A DNA stretch of 64,000 nucleotides, from positions 124,001-188,000 of the forward strand of contig CAJUSK010000010.1 in the NCBI GenBank assembly GCA_910589075.1. The letters run 5' to 3'. Shown here one piece after another: positions 17,194 through 26,027 of this stretch. This DNA is from an uncultured Lachnospiraceae bacterium. Lineage in GTDB: Bacteria > Bacillota > Clostridia > Lachnospirales > Lachnospiraceae. Within the stretch, counting starts at the first letter, position 1. Every line of letters begins with the position of its first letter. The notes under the pieces were generated by a model. That model searched no databases. It was not told the origin of the DNA and saw nothing but the letters and a program-made list of their open reading frames with translations. A program made the position numbers and the translations under genes.

Positions 17194-18069
17194 ATGAACG
17201 CGACAATCCATGACCCCATACTCCCCAAAAAAGCGGCCACCATCAATGACCTCACAGGTTTCGGGCGCTGTTCCCTGGCTGTGGTCCTCCCCGTTATCAA
17301 TGCTCTGGGTGTGCAGGCATGCCCCATACCCACATCTGTTTTTTCCAGCCATATGGCATTTCCTTCTTATTATTATAAGGATCTTTCTGACGGACTTGCA
17401 CCCTGGCTGAAAGAATATGAGCAGATGAACCTGCTATTTGATGGTATCTACTGTGGATTTATCAATTCTTCCCGACAATTTCCGCATCTGGAACAATTTA
17501 TGGAAAGCCAGCGGGAAAAAGGTTGTTCGGTGATCCTCATTGACCCGGTGTTGGGAGACAACGGAACCCGCTATCGGCTGGTAACAGAAGAATTGTGCCT
17601 GCGAATGAAACAGTTTATCGCCCAGGCTACGATCCTGACGCCCAATCTGACCGAAGCCTGCCTGTTAACCGACACACCCTGGCAGGCGGAAGCCGATCAA
17701 CCGGATTTTCTGTATGAACTGATGGAAAAGTTGCTGTGTATGGGTCCCTCCAGAGCTGTCATTACGGGAATCCCCCACAAAGGACAGATTCTCAATTATT
17801 GTGGAGAGAAAACAGCCCACGGTTTGTCCGTTTTCTCCTGTGAGACAAGCAGTAACGGCGAATCCCGTCCGGGAACCGGTGATCTCTTCGCTGCCATTCT
17901 GTTGGCTGATGCAGTCAACCAAAAACCCTTTGCCGATTCCGTCCGGAAAGCCACAGATTTTATCCGGCTGTGTGTAAATGCGTCTGCCACGGCGCATATC
18001 CCCATCCGGGAAGGGGTGCTGTTTGAAACGTATTTGCCCGAATTATGGAGGCAAGGCAATGAACAATAA
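17194..18069 (+). CDS. Pyridoxamine / pyridoxal kinase
   Basis: A 291-residue PfkB/ribokinase-superfamily enzyme of the PdxK/PdxY type, phosphorylating B6 vitamers with ATP in salvage. Visible features are NDLTGFGRCSLAVVLPVINA near residue 18, the ILTPNLTEACLL segment, and the RPGTGDLFAAILLAD anion hole with catalytic Asp near residue 230. The start follows AAAGGCGG. It overlaps the EamA transporter gene downstream by 11 bases, so the two are co-translated; the transporter may carry a B6-related compound, but that is only inference. Confidence 0.9.
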   Translation: MNATIHDPILPKKAATINDLTGFGRCSLAVVLPVINALGVQACPIPTSVFSSHMAFPSYYYKDLSDGLAPWLKEYEQMNLLFDGIYCGFINSSRQFPHLEQFMESQREKGCSVILIDPVLGDNGTRYRLVTEELCLRMKQFIAQATILTPNLTEACLLTDTPWQAEADQPDFLYELMEKLLCMGPSRAVITGIPHKGQILNYCGEKTAHGLSVFSCETSSNGESRPGTGDLFAAILLADAVNQKPFADSVRKATDFIRLCVNASATAHIPIREGVLFETYLPELWRQGNEQ

Positions 18070-19042
18070 ACGACTGTTGGGCCATCTGCTTTGTATAGCC
18101 TGTGTCCTTGTATGGGGAACCACTTTTATTTCCACCAAAGTCCTGTTGGTGGATTTTACGCCGGTGGAAATACTGTTTTATCGTTTTCTGCTGGGGCTGG
18201 CCACATTATATATGTGTCCGGGACGACTGCGGCTGATCGGTATACGGCAGGAAATCTATATGGCACTGGCCGGCCTTTCCGGTGTCTCGCTGTATTACCT
18301 GCTGGAAAACATTGCACTGACTTGTACTACAGCAGCCAACGTGGGAATCATTGTATCCGCCGCACCCTTTTTCACGATCTTGCTGTCCCATCTGCTGCGG
18401 CAGGAGGACAGGCTGACTCCCGCCTTTCTGGTGGGCTTCCTGTTTGCCATAACCGGTATCGGCCTGATTACCGTCACCGATATGTCACAGGTGCATTTCC
18501 ATCCCCTTGGAGACTTTCTGGCAGTAATGGCCGCTCTGCTCTGGGCAGTTTATTCACTGCTGATGAAAAAGATCCATACATTTGGTTATGCCATCCTGCC
18601 GGTTACCCGGCGTATTTTCCTGTATGGACTGCTTTTTATGATACCTGCTCTGTTTCTGCTGCCCTTTTCACCGCAGACTGCCAGATTTTCCAAACCGGTC
18701 AATCTTGCAAACTTCCTGTATCTGGGAATTGTCGCCTGCGCCGTCTGTTTTTGCATATGGAATTACGCCCTCAAACTGCTGGGCACAATGACTGCCAGCA
18801 TCTATATTTACGCCATGCCGGTAATCACGATGGCAGCCTCCGCACTGATCCTGCGGGAACCCATTACCATACCGGCCCTGGCAGGCGCTCTTCTGACGAT
18901 AACCGGACTGATGCTCTCAGAAAACAAACTGCCCTTTACAAAAGTTATCCACAGGTGCACACACCCGGATAATCCACATGAAACCCACGAATATTCCGGT
19001 TTAGACAGTTATCCACATGCAGAAAACAATAAAAGTGACTGA
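18059..19042 (+). CDS. EamA-family drug/metabolite transporter
   Basis: A 327-residue membrane protein with about ten helices in two EamA repeats; the first begins CIACVLVWGTTFISTKVLL and the second has LAVMAALLWAVYSLLMKK. The start at 18059 lies inside the end of the kinase gene after a GGAGGCAAGGCA site. Substrate unknown. The last 35 codons run into the DnaA-box-rich region, and the C-terminal tail (HRCTHPDNPHETHEYSG and on) is hydrophilic and unusual, possibly a recent extension. Confidence 0.88.
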   Translation: MNNKRLLGHLLCIACVLVWGTTFISTKVLLVDFTPVEILFYRFLLGLATLYMCPGRLRLIGIRQEIYMALAGLSGVSLYYLLENIALTCTTAANVGIIVSAAPFFTILLSHLLRQEDRLTPAFLVGFLFAITGIGLITVTDMSQVHFHPLGDFLAVMAALLWAVYSLLMKKIHTFGYAILPVTRRIFLYGLLFMIPALFLLPFSPQTARFSKPVNLANFLYLGIVACAVCFCIWNYALKLLGTMTASIYIYAMPVITMAASALILREPITIPALAGALLTITGLMLSENKLPFTKVIHRCTHPDNPHETHEYSGLDSYPHAENNKSD

Positions 19043-19376
19043 AAGGGTCAAAATAATAAAAAACACACTGTTCGAACTGACGATTGTTGTGGATAAAATT
19101 TCTGTGCGATTTGATGCCGGATTCAAACCCAACACAGAAAAACCCCTGTGTCAAGTTTGATGTAACCCCTGAATTCCCCGTAGTTGACACGTTTTCTGGT
19201 TTTTTTCATCTGGATGACACGATATTCAAAGAGGCTCCTATAGTTAACATAAAGCTGATTTTTCTCTGTTTTCGCCAGAACTTATTCACTCTTTTTCTAT
19301 GTGGAAAAACTGACAGAAAAATCATTTTTAAATGTCAGAGTCGCATTTATCCACCGTTTCCACAGAGTTATCCACA
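18945..19376. other. Cluster of DnaA boxes in an A+T-rich gap
   Basis: Perfect TTATCCACA boxes occur at 18945-18953, 19009-19017, 19088-19096 (minus strand) and 19368-19376. One-mismatch boxes lie at 18970-18978 and 19347-19355, with another TGTGGAAAA near 19301. The first three perfect or near boxes fall within the end of the transporter gene. The non-coding stretch 19043-19557 has A+T-rich tracts and no gene that I can support. It resembles an origin or a DnaA-titration site. Confidence 0.7.
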
Positions 19377-19557
19377 GTGACACACCAGTCACTTTACAAA
19401 AAATCACACTGTTTAAGCAGATAAAATTTTATGTAGACCAGTTAATTTCCAACAGGCAAGTATCTATATTCGAAATCGTATTCTGTCAGATAGTGTGATA
19501 CTTTGCAGGAGACTGATTCCAACACACAGATTTTATCAGACAAGAAAGGAAGAACAT

Positions 19558-20427
19558 ATGAACACACTCAAACTTGGTTCCCACGTGGGAATGAGCGGAA
19601 AAGAAATGTTTCTGGGCTCCGTCAGGGAAGCCCTGTCCTATGAGGCCGATACGTTTATGCTGTACACAGGAGCGCCTCAAAATACCCGGCGTAAAGAATT
19701 GTCCCAGCTCCGGATTCCCGAAGCACATGCCTTGATGAAACAATCCGGAATCAGCGAATTTGTGGTTCACGCACCCTATATCATCAATCTGGCCAATACC
19801 GTCAAACCCGAAACCTTTCAGTTGGCAGTGGACTTTCTGGCGTTGGAGACAGAACGCACCATTGCCATGGGCAGCCACGTTCTGATCCTGCATCCGGGTT
19901 CCCATGTAGGCGCAGGCAGCAAACAGGGCATCCGCCAGATTGTAACCGGCCTGAACGCCATTCTCACGGCGGATATGCCTCTGTGTATCGCTCTGGAGAC
20001 AATGGCCGGCAAAGGCTCAGAAATCGGCCGTTCCTTTGAAGAACTGGCTGCTATCTATGATGGGGTGGTGCATTCCGATAAGCTGCGTGTCTGCTTCGAC
20101 ACATGCCATGTAAACGATGCCGGCTATGACATTGTGCAGGATTTAGACGGCGTAATGGAAGCCTTTGAGCATTTCATCGGAAAAGATCAGATTGCGGTAT
20201 TCCATATCAATGACAGCAAAAATGAAAAAGGAGCCGCCAAAGACAGACATGCCAACATTGGACAGGGAACCATTGGCCTTCCGGCCCTGCACGCCATCGT
20301 GCATCACCCTGATTTTACAGACATACCTAAAATCCTGGAAACTCCTTATATACCTTCTCCTGAACATCCTGAACAGATGCTGGCGCCTTACAAAGAAGAG
20401 ATTGCCCTGCTCCGCAGGCCTCTATAA
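19558..20427 (+). CDS. nfo: Endonuclease IV (AP endonuclease)
   Basis: A 289-residue TIM-barrel, three-zinc AP endonuclease for base-excision repair. Zinc-ligand motifs are visible: VVHAPYIINLAN, LILHPGSHVGAG, LETMAGKGSE, CFDTCHVNDAGYD and HINDSKNEKGAAKDRHANIG. Length is normal. The start at 19558 follows AAAGGAAG; the upstream ATG-like frame at 19495 is not used. It is convergent with the helicase gene, overlapping it by six bases. Confidence 0.97.
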   Translation: MNTLKLGSHVGMSGKEMFLGSVREALSYEADTFMLYTGAPQNTRRKELSQLRIPEAHALMKQSGISEFVVHAPYIINLANTVKPETFQLAVDFLALETERTIAMGSHVLILHPGSHVGAGSKQGIRQIVTGLNAILTADMPLCIALETMAGKGSEIGRSFEELAAIYDGVVHSDKLRVCFDTCHVNDAGYDIVQDLDGVMEAFEHFIGKDQIAVFHINDSKNEKGAAKDRHANIGQGTIGLPALHAIVHHPDFTDIPKILETPYIPSPEHPEQMLAPYKEEIALLRRPL

Positions 20428-22839
20428 CCACTCGTCCCAGAAACGTTCCACGCGTTTACCGATGCGGTCAACACGCATCCTCTCCATATTTTCCCACTCT
20501 CTGGGAAACAGGCGTCTGTAGGATGCGTTTTCAAACCGCTCATCCAACAGGACTACAATACCGATATCCTCTGCTGTCCGTATGACTCTGCCCGCCGACT
20601 GAAGCACTTTGTTCATCCCCGGATATCGGTATGCGTAGTCAAAACCGTTACCGTCCGACTGATCGAAATATTCCTTGAGGATTTCTCTCTCCGGGCAGAC
20701 CTGGGGGATTCCCGTCCCCACAATAATCGCCCCGATCAGGCTGTCATGCTTGAGATCAATGCCTTCGCTGAAAATGCCGCCCATCACACAAAAACCCAGA
20801 AGACTTTTCTCTTCCTCAATTTCCACATCCATTTGTATGACAGAACGAAAGTCATACTCCTCATTGACCGCGAACCGATTCAGAAACATTTCTCTTGCCC
20901 GTTCATTCATATGTCCTTCCTGTAATATGCATTCCTGGGAATCTGCTTCCTGAAACTCCACTCTGTAAATTTCATACACCCGCTGCAGAAAACTATGAGA
21001 AGGGAAAAATATCAGATAGTTGCCATAACGGTTTTTTACCGTCTCATAAATATATTTTGCGATCCGCCTGTACTCTTCTTCGCTGCGGCGCGTATATCTG
21101 GTTGTTACGTCTGTACCCATAAACACCCCGCATCTGCGCCGGTCAAAAGCGGAATGGGCATAAATCTCATAATCCGCCTCCTCTCCGCCCAGCAGTTTTT
21201 TATAATATTGAATAGGAAGCAGCGTTGCGGAAAACAGAATGCTGCTCACGCCCCGGTTCATGCACTCTCGGAGATTCCCTCCGGGATCCACACAGAACAG
21301 CCGGAGCATAAATCTGCCGTCCTCTTCCAGTTCTGTATAGATCACATAATGGTCATCCAAAAGTTCGTACATATCCAGAAAATGGCATACCTGAAAGTAA
21401 AAATCCAATACAGCCCTGCGCACTTCTGTCATACCAGGGCCATCATGCGCTTCCAGAAATGCATCCAGAGATGCATGCAGACGGTTGAGCGCTGCGACAA
21501 ACGAAGAAATATCCGTGAGAACCCTGCTTGTCTCACATTCCCGTTTCAATACCAGCAGTTCTCTGTTGCATGCATCCAGGCCACGCCAGATTTTTTGATC
21601 CACATGTTTTATCTGCCGTCTGAGTTCCAGAAAATCTTCCTTCCAGAGAGCGGCACTGTACATTTCCCGTCCCCGCTCCACAAGATTATGCGCCTCGTCC
21701 ACAAGAAACAGGTAAGCGCCGTCTGTGCTGTCCGAAAAAAAACGCCGCAGATATACATGAGGATCAAATACATAATTATAGTCACAGATAATGCCATCGC
21801 AAAACAGGCTGATATCCAGGCTCATCTCAAAAGGACATACCCGGTGTTTTTCCGCAAACGCCTCCAGTATATCCCTTGTATAATTGACCTTTGTGGTCAG
21901 CAGGTCGAACAGTGCCGTATTAATGCGATCAAAGTGTCCCTCTGCATAGGGACAGACTTCCGGATTGCATTCCGCATTTTCCAGAAAACAGATTTTATCT
22001 TTCGCAGTCAACAACACTGTCTTAAATGCCAGCCCTCTTTCCCGCAGCAGGGTAAAGGTTTCATCCGCCACTGTTCTGGTAATGGTCTTGGCAGTCAGAT
22101 AAAACAGTTTCTCCGCCTTTCCCTCCCCAATCGCCTTGATGGCAGGAAAAACGGTGGAAATTGTTTTTCCCACGCCGGTCGGCGCTTCCAGAAAGAGTTT
22201 CCGTTTATGGCAAATGGTTCTGTAGACCCCTGCCGCCAGTTCCTTCTGGCCCTCCCGATAGGGAAAGGGGAATCCCAGTGCCCACAGGGAAGCCTGCCGT
22301 TTCTCTTTCCAGTCAAATTCCATATCTGCCCATTTCCGGTACTGGCTCACCAGATCCAGAAACCACTCCTCCAGCCCCGAAAATGTCTCATCCTGTTGAA
22401 AATACCGGATTTCCTCTGTATCCAGATTACAGTATGTCATGCGGATCCGGATCTTGCATGCTTCCTTTTCCTTCATACAGAGCGCATACATATAGGCATA
22501 GCATCTGGCCTGTGCCAGATGCACCGGCACTGCTTCTGGCATGCGGAATATATCTCTGTAAGTACCTTTGATTTCGTCCACAGTAAAACCGTCAGGTTCT
22601 ATAATGATGCCATCAGCCCTGCCTTCTACCAGCAAATCATATTTTTCTGTGGTACAAAGGTAACGCAGCGGCACTTCTGCCTGATATTCCGCCCCCATAC
22701 GCCGCTGAATCATTCTGTGGATACGGCTTCCGTCTGCCATTGCCGTATCGGGAGCGCCTCCATATCGGTTGTCAATATTTCCTCCCCGCAAAATAAATTC
22801 CACCAGATTCCGGACTGAAATTTTTATCTGTGTCTGCAT
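20422..22839 (-). CDS. XPD/DinG-type helicase with N-terminal PD-(D/E)XK nuclease-like domain
   Basis: An 805-residue superfamily 2 helicase. Residues 1-180 look like a Cas4/RecB-type nuclease: VEGRADGIIIEP (Asp76) and TVDEIKGTYRD (Glu89, Lys91). The helicase core starts with EAPTGVGKT at 219-226 and has LVDEAHNL as its DEAH box. Four cysteines (KICF, AECN, EVCP, RVCP) are placed as in the XPD iron-sulphur domain. C-terminal motifs include SATLLP and QSAGRVIRT. It probably unwinds 5'-3' and processes DNA ends in repair. Start follows AGAGG. Confidence 0.9.
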   Translation of the reverse strand: MQTQIKISVRNLVEFILRGGNIDNRYGGAPDTAMADGSRIHRMIQRRMGAEYQAEVPLRYLCTTEKYDLLVEGRADGIIIEPDGFTVDEIKGTYRDIFRMPEAVPVHLAQARCYAYMYALCMKEKEACKIRIRMTYCNLDTEEIRYFQQDETFSGLEEWFLDLVSQYRKWADMEFDWKEKRQASLWALGFPFPYREGQKELAAGVYRTICHKRKLFLEAPTGVGKTISTVFPAIKAIGEGKAEKLFYLTAKTITRTVADETFTLLRERGLAFKTVLLTAKDKICFLENAECNPEVCPYAEGHFDRINTALFDLLTTKVNYTRDILEAFAEKHRVCPFEMSLDISLFCDGIICDYNYVFDPHVYLRRFFSDSTDGAYLFLVDEAHNLVERGREMYSAALWKEDFLELRRQIKHVDQKIWRGLDACNRELLVLKRECETSRVLTDISSFVAALNRLHASLDAFLEAHDGPGMTEVRRAVLDFYFQVCHFLDMYELLDDHYVIYTELEEDGRFMLRLFCVDPGGNLRECMNRGVSSILFSATLLPIQYYKKLLGGEEADYEIYAHSAFDRRRCGVFMGTDVTTRYTRRSEEEYRRIAKYIYETVKNRYGNYLIFFPSHSFLQRVYEIYRVEFQEADSQECILQEGHMNERAREMFLNRFAVNEEYDFRSVIQMDVEIEEEKSLLGFCVMGGIFSEGIDLKHDSLIGAIIVGTGIPQVCPEREILKEYFDQSDGNGFDYAYRYPGMNKVLQSAGRVIRTAEDIGIVVLLDERFENASYRRLFPREWENMERMRVDRIGKRVERFWDEWL

Positions 22840-22854
22840 AGTAACCTCTTATAA

Positions 22855-22898
22855 TGAAAAAACTCCCTGCATGGACAAACTGTCCGATTGAGGGAGTT
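22855..22898 (-). terminator. Terminator after the HPr-like gene
   Basis: AACTCCCT and AGGGAGTT arms (22861-22868, 22891-22898) with an inner GGACA/TGTCC stem. On the minus strand it is followed by TTTTTTC. It separates the HPr-like gene from the helicase gene. Confidence 0.75.
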
Positions 22899-22927
22899 GG
22901 TTTTGTTCTTTCACCTGTCTGTTGTTG

Positions 22928-23173
22928 TCAGGCTACTGCCAGTTCTGTTAAATACTCTTCGAAGGCAGGATCGAATCCGTTGTAGCTGACCGTCAGCGTC
23001 TTTGTCAGATCCAGTCCATACACTCCTAAAATCGATTTTGCATCCACTACGTACCGGTTGTAAAAAATGTCAATGTCAAAACTACACCGTGACGCTGCCT
23101 CCACAAAATCTCTGACCTCTTCCAGATCCAGCTTAATGTTCCGTTGCACTTTCATTGCTCTCATTCCTTTCAT
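22928..23173 (-). CDS. HPr-like protein lacking the catalytic histidine
   Basis: An 81-residue protein (75 if the third ATG is used) of the HPr fold. The Ser46 region is kept as VDAKSILGVYGLDL, but the region that normally reads GLHARP is replaced by LDLEEVRDFV, so the His15 phosphorylation site of PTS transfer is missing. A regulatory rather than transport role, Crh-like, is inferred. The first ATG overlaps the stop of an 11-codon leader frame, and the third (MKVQRN) has little ribosome site of its own. Own promoter and terminator. Confidence 0.8.
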   Translation of the reverse strand: MKGMRAMKVQRNIKLDLEEVRDFVEAASRCSFDIDIFYNRYVVDAKSILGVYGLDLTKTLTVSYNGFDPAFEEYLTELAVA

Positions 23174-23205
23174 TTACATACACCGAATTTCTTTTTCGCG
23201 GTCAT
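23170..23205 (-). CDS. 11-codon leader peptide frame
   Basis: MTAKKKFGVCK with an excellent AAGGAG eight bases upstream of its ATG. The TGA stop overlaps the first ATG of the HPr-like gene (ATGA). Its ribosome site is better than that of the HPr frame, so translation of the HPr-like protein probably depends on re-initiation. It could be attenuating or simply coupling. Confidence 0.5.
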   Translation of the reverse strand: MTAKKKFGVCK

Positions 23206-23274
23206 GTCTTAAACTCCTTTCAGACCTGGTTCAGACTGCCGCGAGAATAAGTGAACCACCTGATTTATGGTTGT

Positions 23275-23302
23275 ATTATAACGTATTTTTCCCAAATGTA
23301 AA
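23275..23302 (-). promoter_or_regulatory. Promoter of the HPr-like gene
   Basis: Minus-strand TTTACA (23302-23297) and TATAAT (23280-23275), 16 bases apart. The leader between it and the gene has a GGTTCA...TGAACC inverted repeat at about 23228-23256. Confidence 0.7.
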
Positions 23303-23468
23303 GAGGTTTATTCAAAAAGAAAACGGTGTGGTTCAGGCTGAAAACAGAAAAAATTTTATGCATTTTGCATAATTTTCGCAATGGGGATTCCATCCCTGTA
23401 GGGCAAATCATTTAACGGCTCCCCTTTCCCACAGTGTGACAAAAGGACCAGATTTGTTCAGGATGACT

Positions 23469-24248
23469 TTATTTCGATAAAGAATTTGTAAATTCTGTCA
23501 TGTACAACCGAAAATGCAAAGGCAGCATCCCTCTCTGCAATGCATCGTTTCCCCTTGCTTCTATGGCTATTTTATGGCAGAAATGTCGAAACAGTTCCTG
23601 GTACAGCGCTTCCGTCTCACTCTCCTTTACACCTTCCCTCTCAAAGTGTAAATCCTGCGCAAGAAACCACTGCCTGCCTGCCTCATGTACAGCAAAAAGT
23701 GTCCTGCCTTTATCATAGATTAAAAAATGTTCCGCCGGAAAACGATCCGAGAAATGGTCTGCCAGAAACGGAAGCACATTATTTTTCGGACATATTTCCG
23801 AAAACAGAATGCCGCCCTGTATTTCCCGGAAACGCACAAACCCAAAGAGCTGGTGCATTTCATGCCACGCCTGATACTTGAGCTTGTGTGTCCGGTCTAC
23901 ATTCCGGTCCGTATGCATGTCAAACACTGAAAACGGACGCCGCAGTCCCAGCCCTCTGGCAATGGTGCGATAGACAACGGTCCCTTTATCTTCACCGGTA
24001 GAGGCCAGGGCAAGACAGAATTTATAAAATCCTTCTTCACCAAAACGCCTGCGCAGAGTATTCATCACTTTACCGCTTTTAACCGAATCGGTCAATACAT
24101 GTTCATAGACGGCAAACAGCCGCATATTTCCTTCCTCTGTGGTCACTATGGCGGTCTGCTCAGGTCTGTATCGTTTTTCATAGGCTACATAGACAGCGGT
24201 GAAAATACCTTCCAGGCTGTCTTCACAGATCAGGATATGTTCTTCCAT
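23469..24248 (-). CDS. TIGR03915/DUF4130-family DNA repair protein
   Basis: A 259-residue protein of the family regularly paired with a radical-SAM partner in Clostridia. Recognisable segments are CEDSLEGIFTAVYVAYEKRY at the N-terminus, DMHTDRNVDRTHKLKYQAWHE in the middle, and FSDRFPAEHFLIYDKGRTLFAV (shortened when read) near the C-terminus. Its reaction is not established; the pairing suggests DNA modification or photolesion repair. It overlaps the upstream partner by 19 bases, so the two are coupled. Start after GGGAGGAG. Confidence 0.85.
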   Translation of the reverse strand: MEEHILICEDSLEGIFTAVYVAYEKRYRPEQTAIVTTEEGNMRLFAVYEHVLTDSVKSGKVMNTLRRRFGEEGFYKFCLALASTGEDKGTVVYRTIARGLGLRRPFSVFDMHTDRNVDRTHKLKYQAWHEMHQLFGFVRFREIQGGILFSEICPKNNVLPFLADHFSDRFPAEHFLIYDKGRTLFAVHEAGRQWFLAQDLHFEREGVKESETEALYQELFRHFCHKIAIEARGNDALQRGMLPLHFRLYMTEFTNSLSK

Positions 24249-25573
24249 AATACGTCTCCTCCCTCCGTCCCAGCCCCAACCTGGTAATCATCAAACAACG
24301 AAAGCTGCCTGTATGTGACCTGCTGTTTATCAAAAGGCAGTTTCTCCTTTTCATATAGAAGATTCCGGGTAATATAGTCCTCTTCCAGCTTCACCGGATA
24401 CATCTGCTTTCCATTGCAGGTAATGAAAAAGTGCGCCCGTTTCAATACAACACCAATCCGCTTCAAATCTTCGAATCTCAGACGTGCACTTTTTCTTGCC
24501 TGCACAATTTTTAAAGCGCTCCTGACCCCAATGCCGGGTACGCGCAATATTTTTTGGTAATCAGCCGTCTGTATTTCCACCGGGAACTGCTCCAGATGGC
24601 CCAGCGCCCAGTCACACTTGGGATCCAGCAAAATATTAAAATTGGGTTTCTTTTCATTCAGTAATTCTCCGGCCTCAAATCCATAATAGCGAAGCAGCCA
24701 GTCCGCCTGATACAGCCTGTGTTCCCGCAGAAGCGGCGGCCCTCCTGCCAGGGCCGGCAGATCCTTATCCTCATTGACATGAACAAATGCCGAATAAAAT
24801 ACTCTTTTCAAATCAAATTTCTGATACAGGCTTTCCGCAACACGCAAGATCTGGTAATCGCTCTCCGGGGTTGCACCGATAATCATCTGTGTAGACTGCC
24901 CCGCCGGTACAAAACGCGGCGCATGCCTGTACAAAGCAATCTCATTCTGATTGGCCGTAATTCCGGTCTGAATCTGACGCATGGGTGTCAGAATCTTTTT
25001 TCGGTGTTTATTGGGCGCAAGCGTTCGCAATCCTTCCGCCGTCGGCAGTTCCAGATTGATACTCATGCGGTCAGCCAGAAGACCGGTTCTGTATATCAGT
25101 TCCGGATCGGCGCCTGGTATGGCTTTTACGTGGATATACCCACGAAAGTGATGCTGATGGCGCAGCAGGTACAGACTCCGGTGCAAAAGCTCCATCGTCA
25201 GGTCCGGAGTGCCCAGAATACCGGAACTTAAAAATAACCCTTCTATATAATTACGCCGATAAAAACCAATGGTCAGATCGCAGATTTCTTCCGGTGTAAA
25301 AGCAGCACGGGGGACATCATTGGAACGGCGGTTAATACAATATTTGCAGTCATAAATACATTCATTGGTCATCAGAATCTTCAACAGTGAAATACATCTG
25401 CCGTCTGCACTGAAACTGTGGCAGATACCCGAAGCCAACGCACTGCCCATATCCCTGCCATTGCCCGTCCTGTCCACACCGCTGCTTGTACATGCCACAT
25501 CATATTTGGCAGCATCGCTGAGGATGCCCAGCTTTTCCTTGATGCTCATTGTTTCCTGACTGAGAAATTCCAT
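24230..25573 (-). CDS. Putative DNA modification/repair radical SAM protein (TIGR03916)
   Basis: A 447-residue radical SAM enzyme. The 4Fe-4S cluster motif is CIYDCKYC with Cys72, Cys76 and Cys79 (CX3CX2C), inside LMTNECIYDCKYCINRRSND. A C-terminal helix-hairpin-helix, LRVPGIGVRSALKIV, supports DNA binding. It is the first gene of the pair with the DUF4130-type protein. The substrate lesion is unknown. Start after AGAGGATG. Confidence 0.9.
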   Translation of the reverse strand: MEFLSQETMSIKEKLGILSDAAKYDVACTSSGVDRTGNGRDMGSALASGICHSFSADGRCISLLKILMTNECIYDCKYCINRRSNDVPRAAFTPEEICDLTIGFYRRNYIEGLFLSSGILGTPDLTMELLHRSLYLLRHQHHFRGYIHVKAIPGADPELIYRTGLLADRMSINLELPTAEGLRTLAPNKHRKKILTPMRQIQTGITANQNEIALYRHAPRFVPAGQSTQMIIGATPESDYQILRVAESLYQKFDLKRVFYSAFVHVNEDKDLPALAGGPPLLREHRLYQADWLLRYYGFEAGELLNEKKPNFNILLDPKCDWALGHLEQFPVEIQTADYQKILRVPGIGVRSALKIVQARKSARLRFEDLKRIGVVLKRAHFFITCNGKQMYPVKLEEDYITRNLLYEKEKLPFDKQQVTYRQLSLFDDYQVGAGTEGGDVLWKNIS

Positions 25574-25762
25574 ATCCGTTCATCCTCTCCGATAAAATCT
25601 TTCTATGTCGGTATCATATCACATTTTTCCGATTCGAACAAGCGTTTTCGAACATATTTTCTGAACAAAAATACTTGCATTTATTCAAAAAAAGCGTTTA
25701 AATAGGAATGTGCGTCCGCGATTGGGCATATTTTCTTCATAACAAAAGGGGCGCTCAACAAA

Positions 25763-25980
25763 TTTTCTATTGTCATAAACAATAGAATGTACGCTTTGTC
25801 AGCTTTCTATTGTCATATACAATAGAATGTACGCTTTGTCAGCTTTCTATTGTCATATACAATAGAATGTACGCTTTGTCAGCTTTTTATTGTCATATAC
25901 AATAGATTGCAGGCTTCGCCAACAAACCTATTGTCATGAACAATAGATTGCAGGCTTCGCCAGCAAACCTATTGTCATGA
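25763..25980. repeat. Tandem array of 40-bp hairpin repeats upstream of asnA
   Basis: Three almost identical 40-base units start at 25763, 25803 and 25843, then two or three diverged units follow to 25980. Each unit carries the arms ACAATAGAA and TTTCTATTGT (or CAATAG/CTATTG), so each can fold as a hairpin, and adjacent units can also pair across CATATA or CATGA. No unique spacers are present. The gap 25574-25762 holds nothing I recognise. Relatives lie at 58816-58892, 14470, and the tail of the 430-640 element. Confidence 0.85.
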
Positions 25981-26027
25981 ATAAAAATATAATAACAACT
26001 GTAATAGAAAGAAAGGATAAAACTCAT

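Noticed and set aside
20995..22818. 607-residue plus-strand frame
   Set aside because: It mirrors the helicase gene on the other strand; amino acid use is Cys/His/Pro-rich and there is no ribosome site.
22928..23173. Ordinary PTS phosphocarrier HPr
   Set aside because: The histidine-containing GLHARP segment is absent, so PTS phosphotransfer is not supported.
25763..25980. CRISPR array
   Set aside because: The period is regular (40 bp) but there are no unique spacers; the whole unit repeats and each unit is itself palindromic. No cas genes are near.
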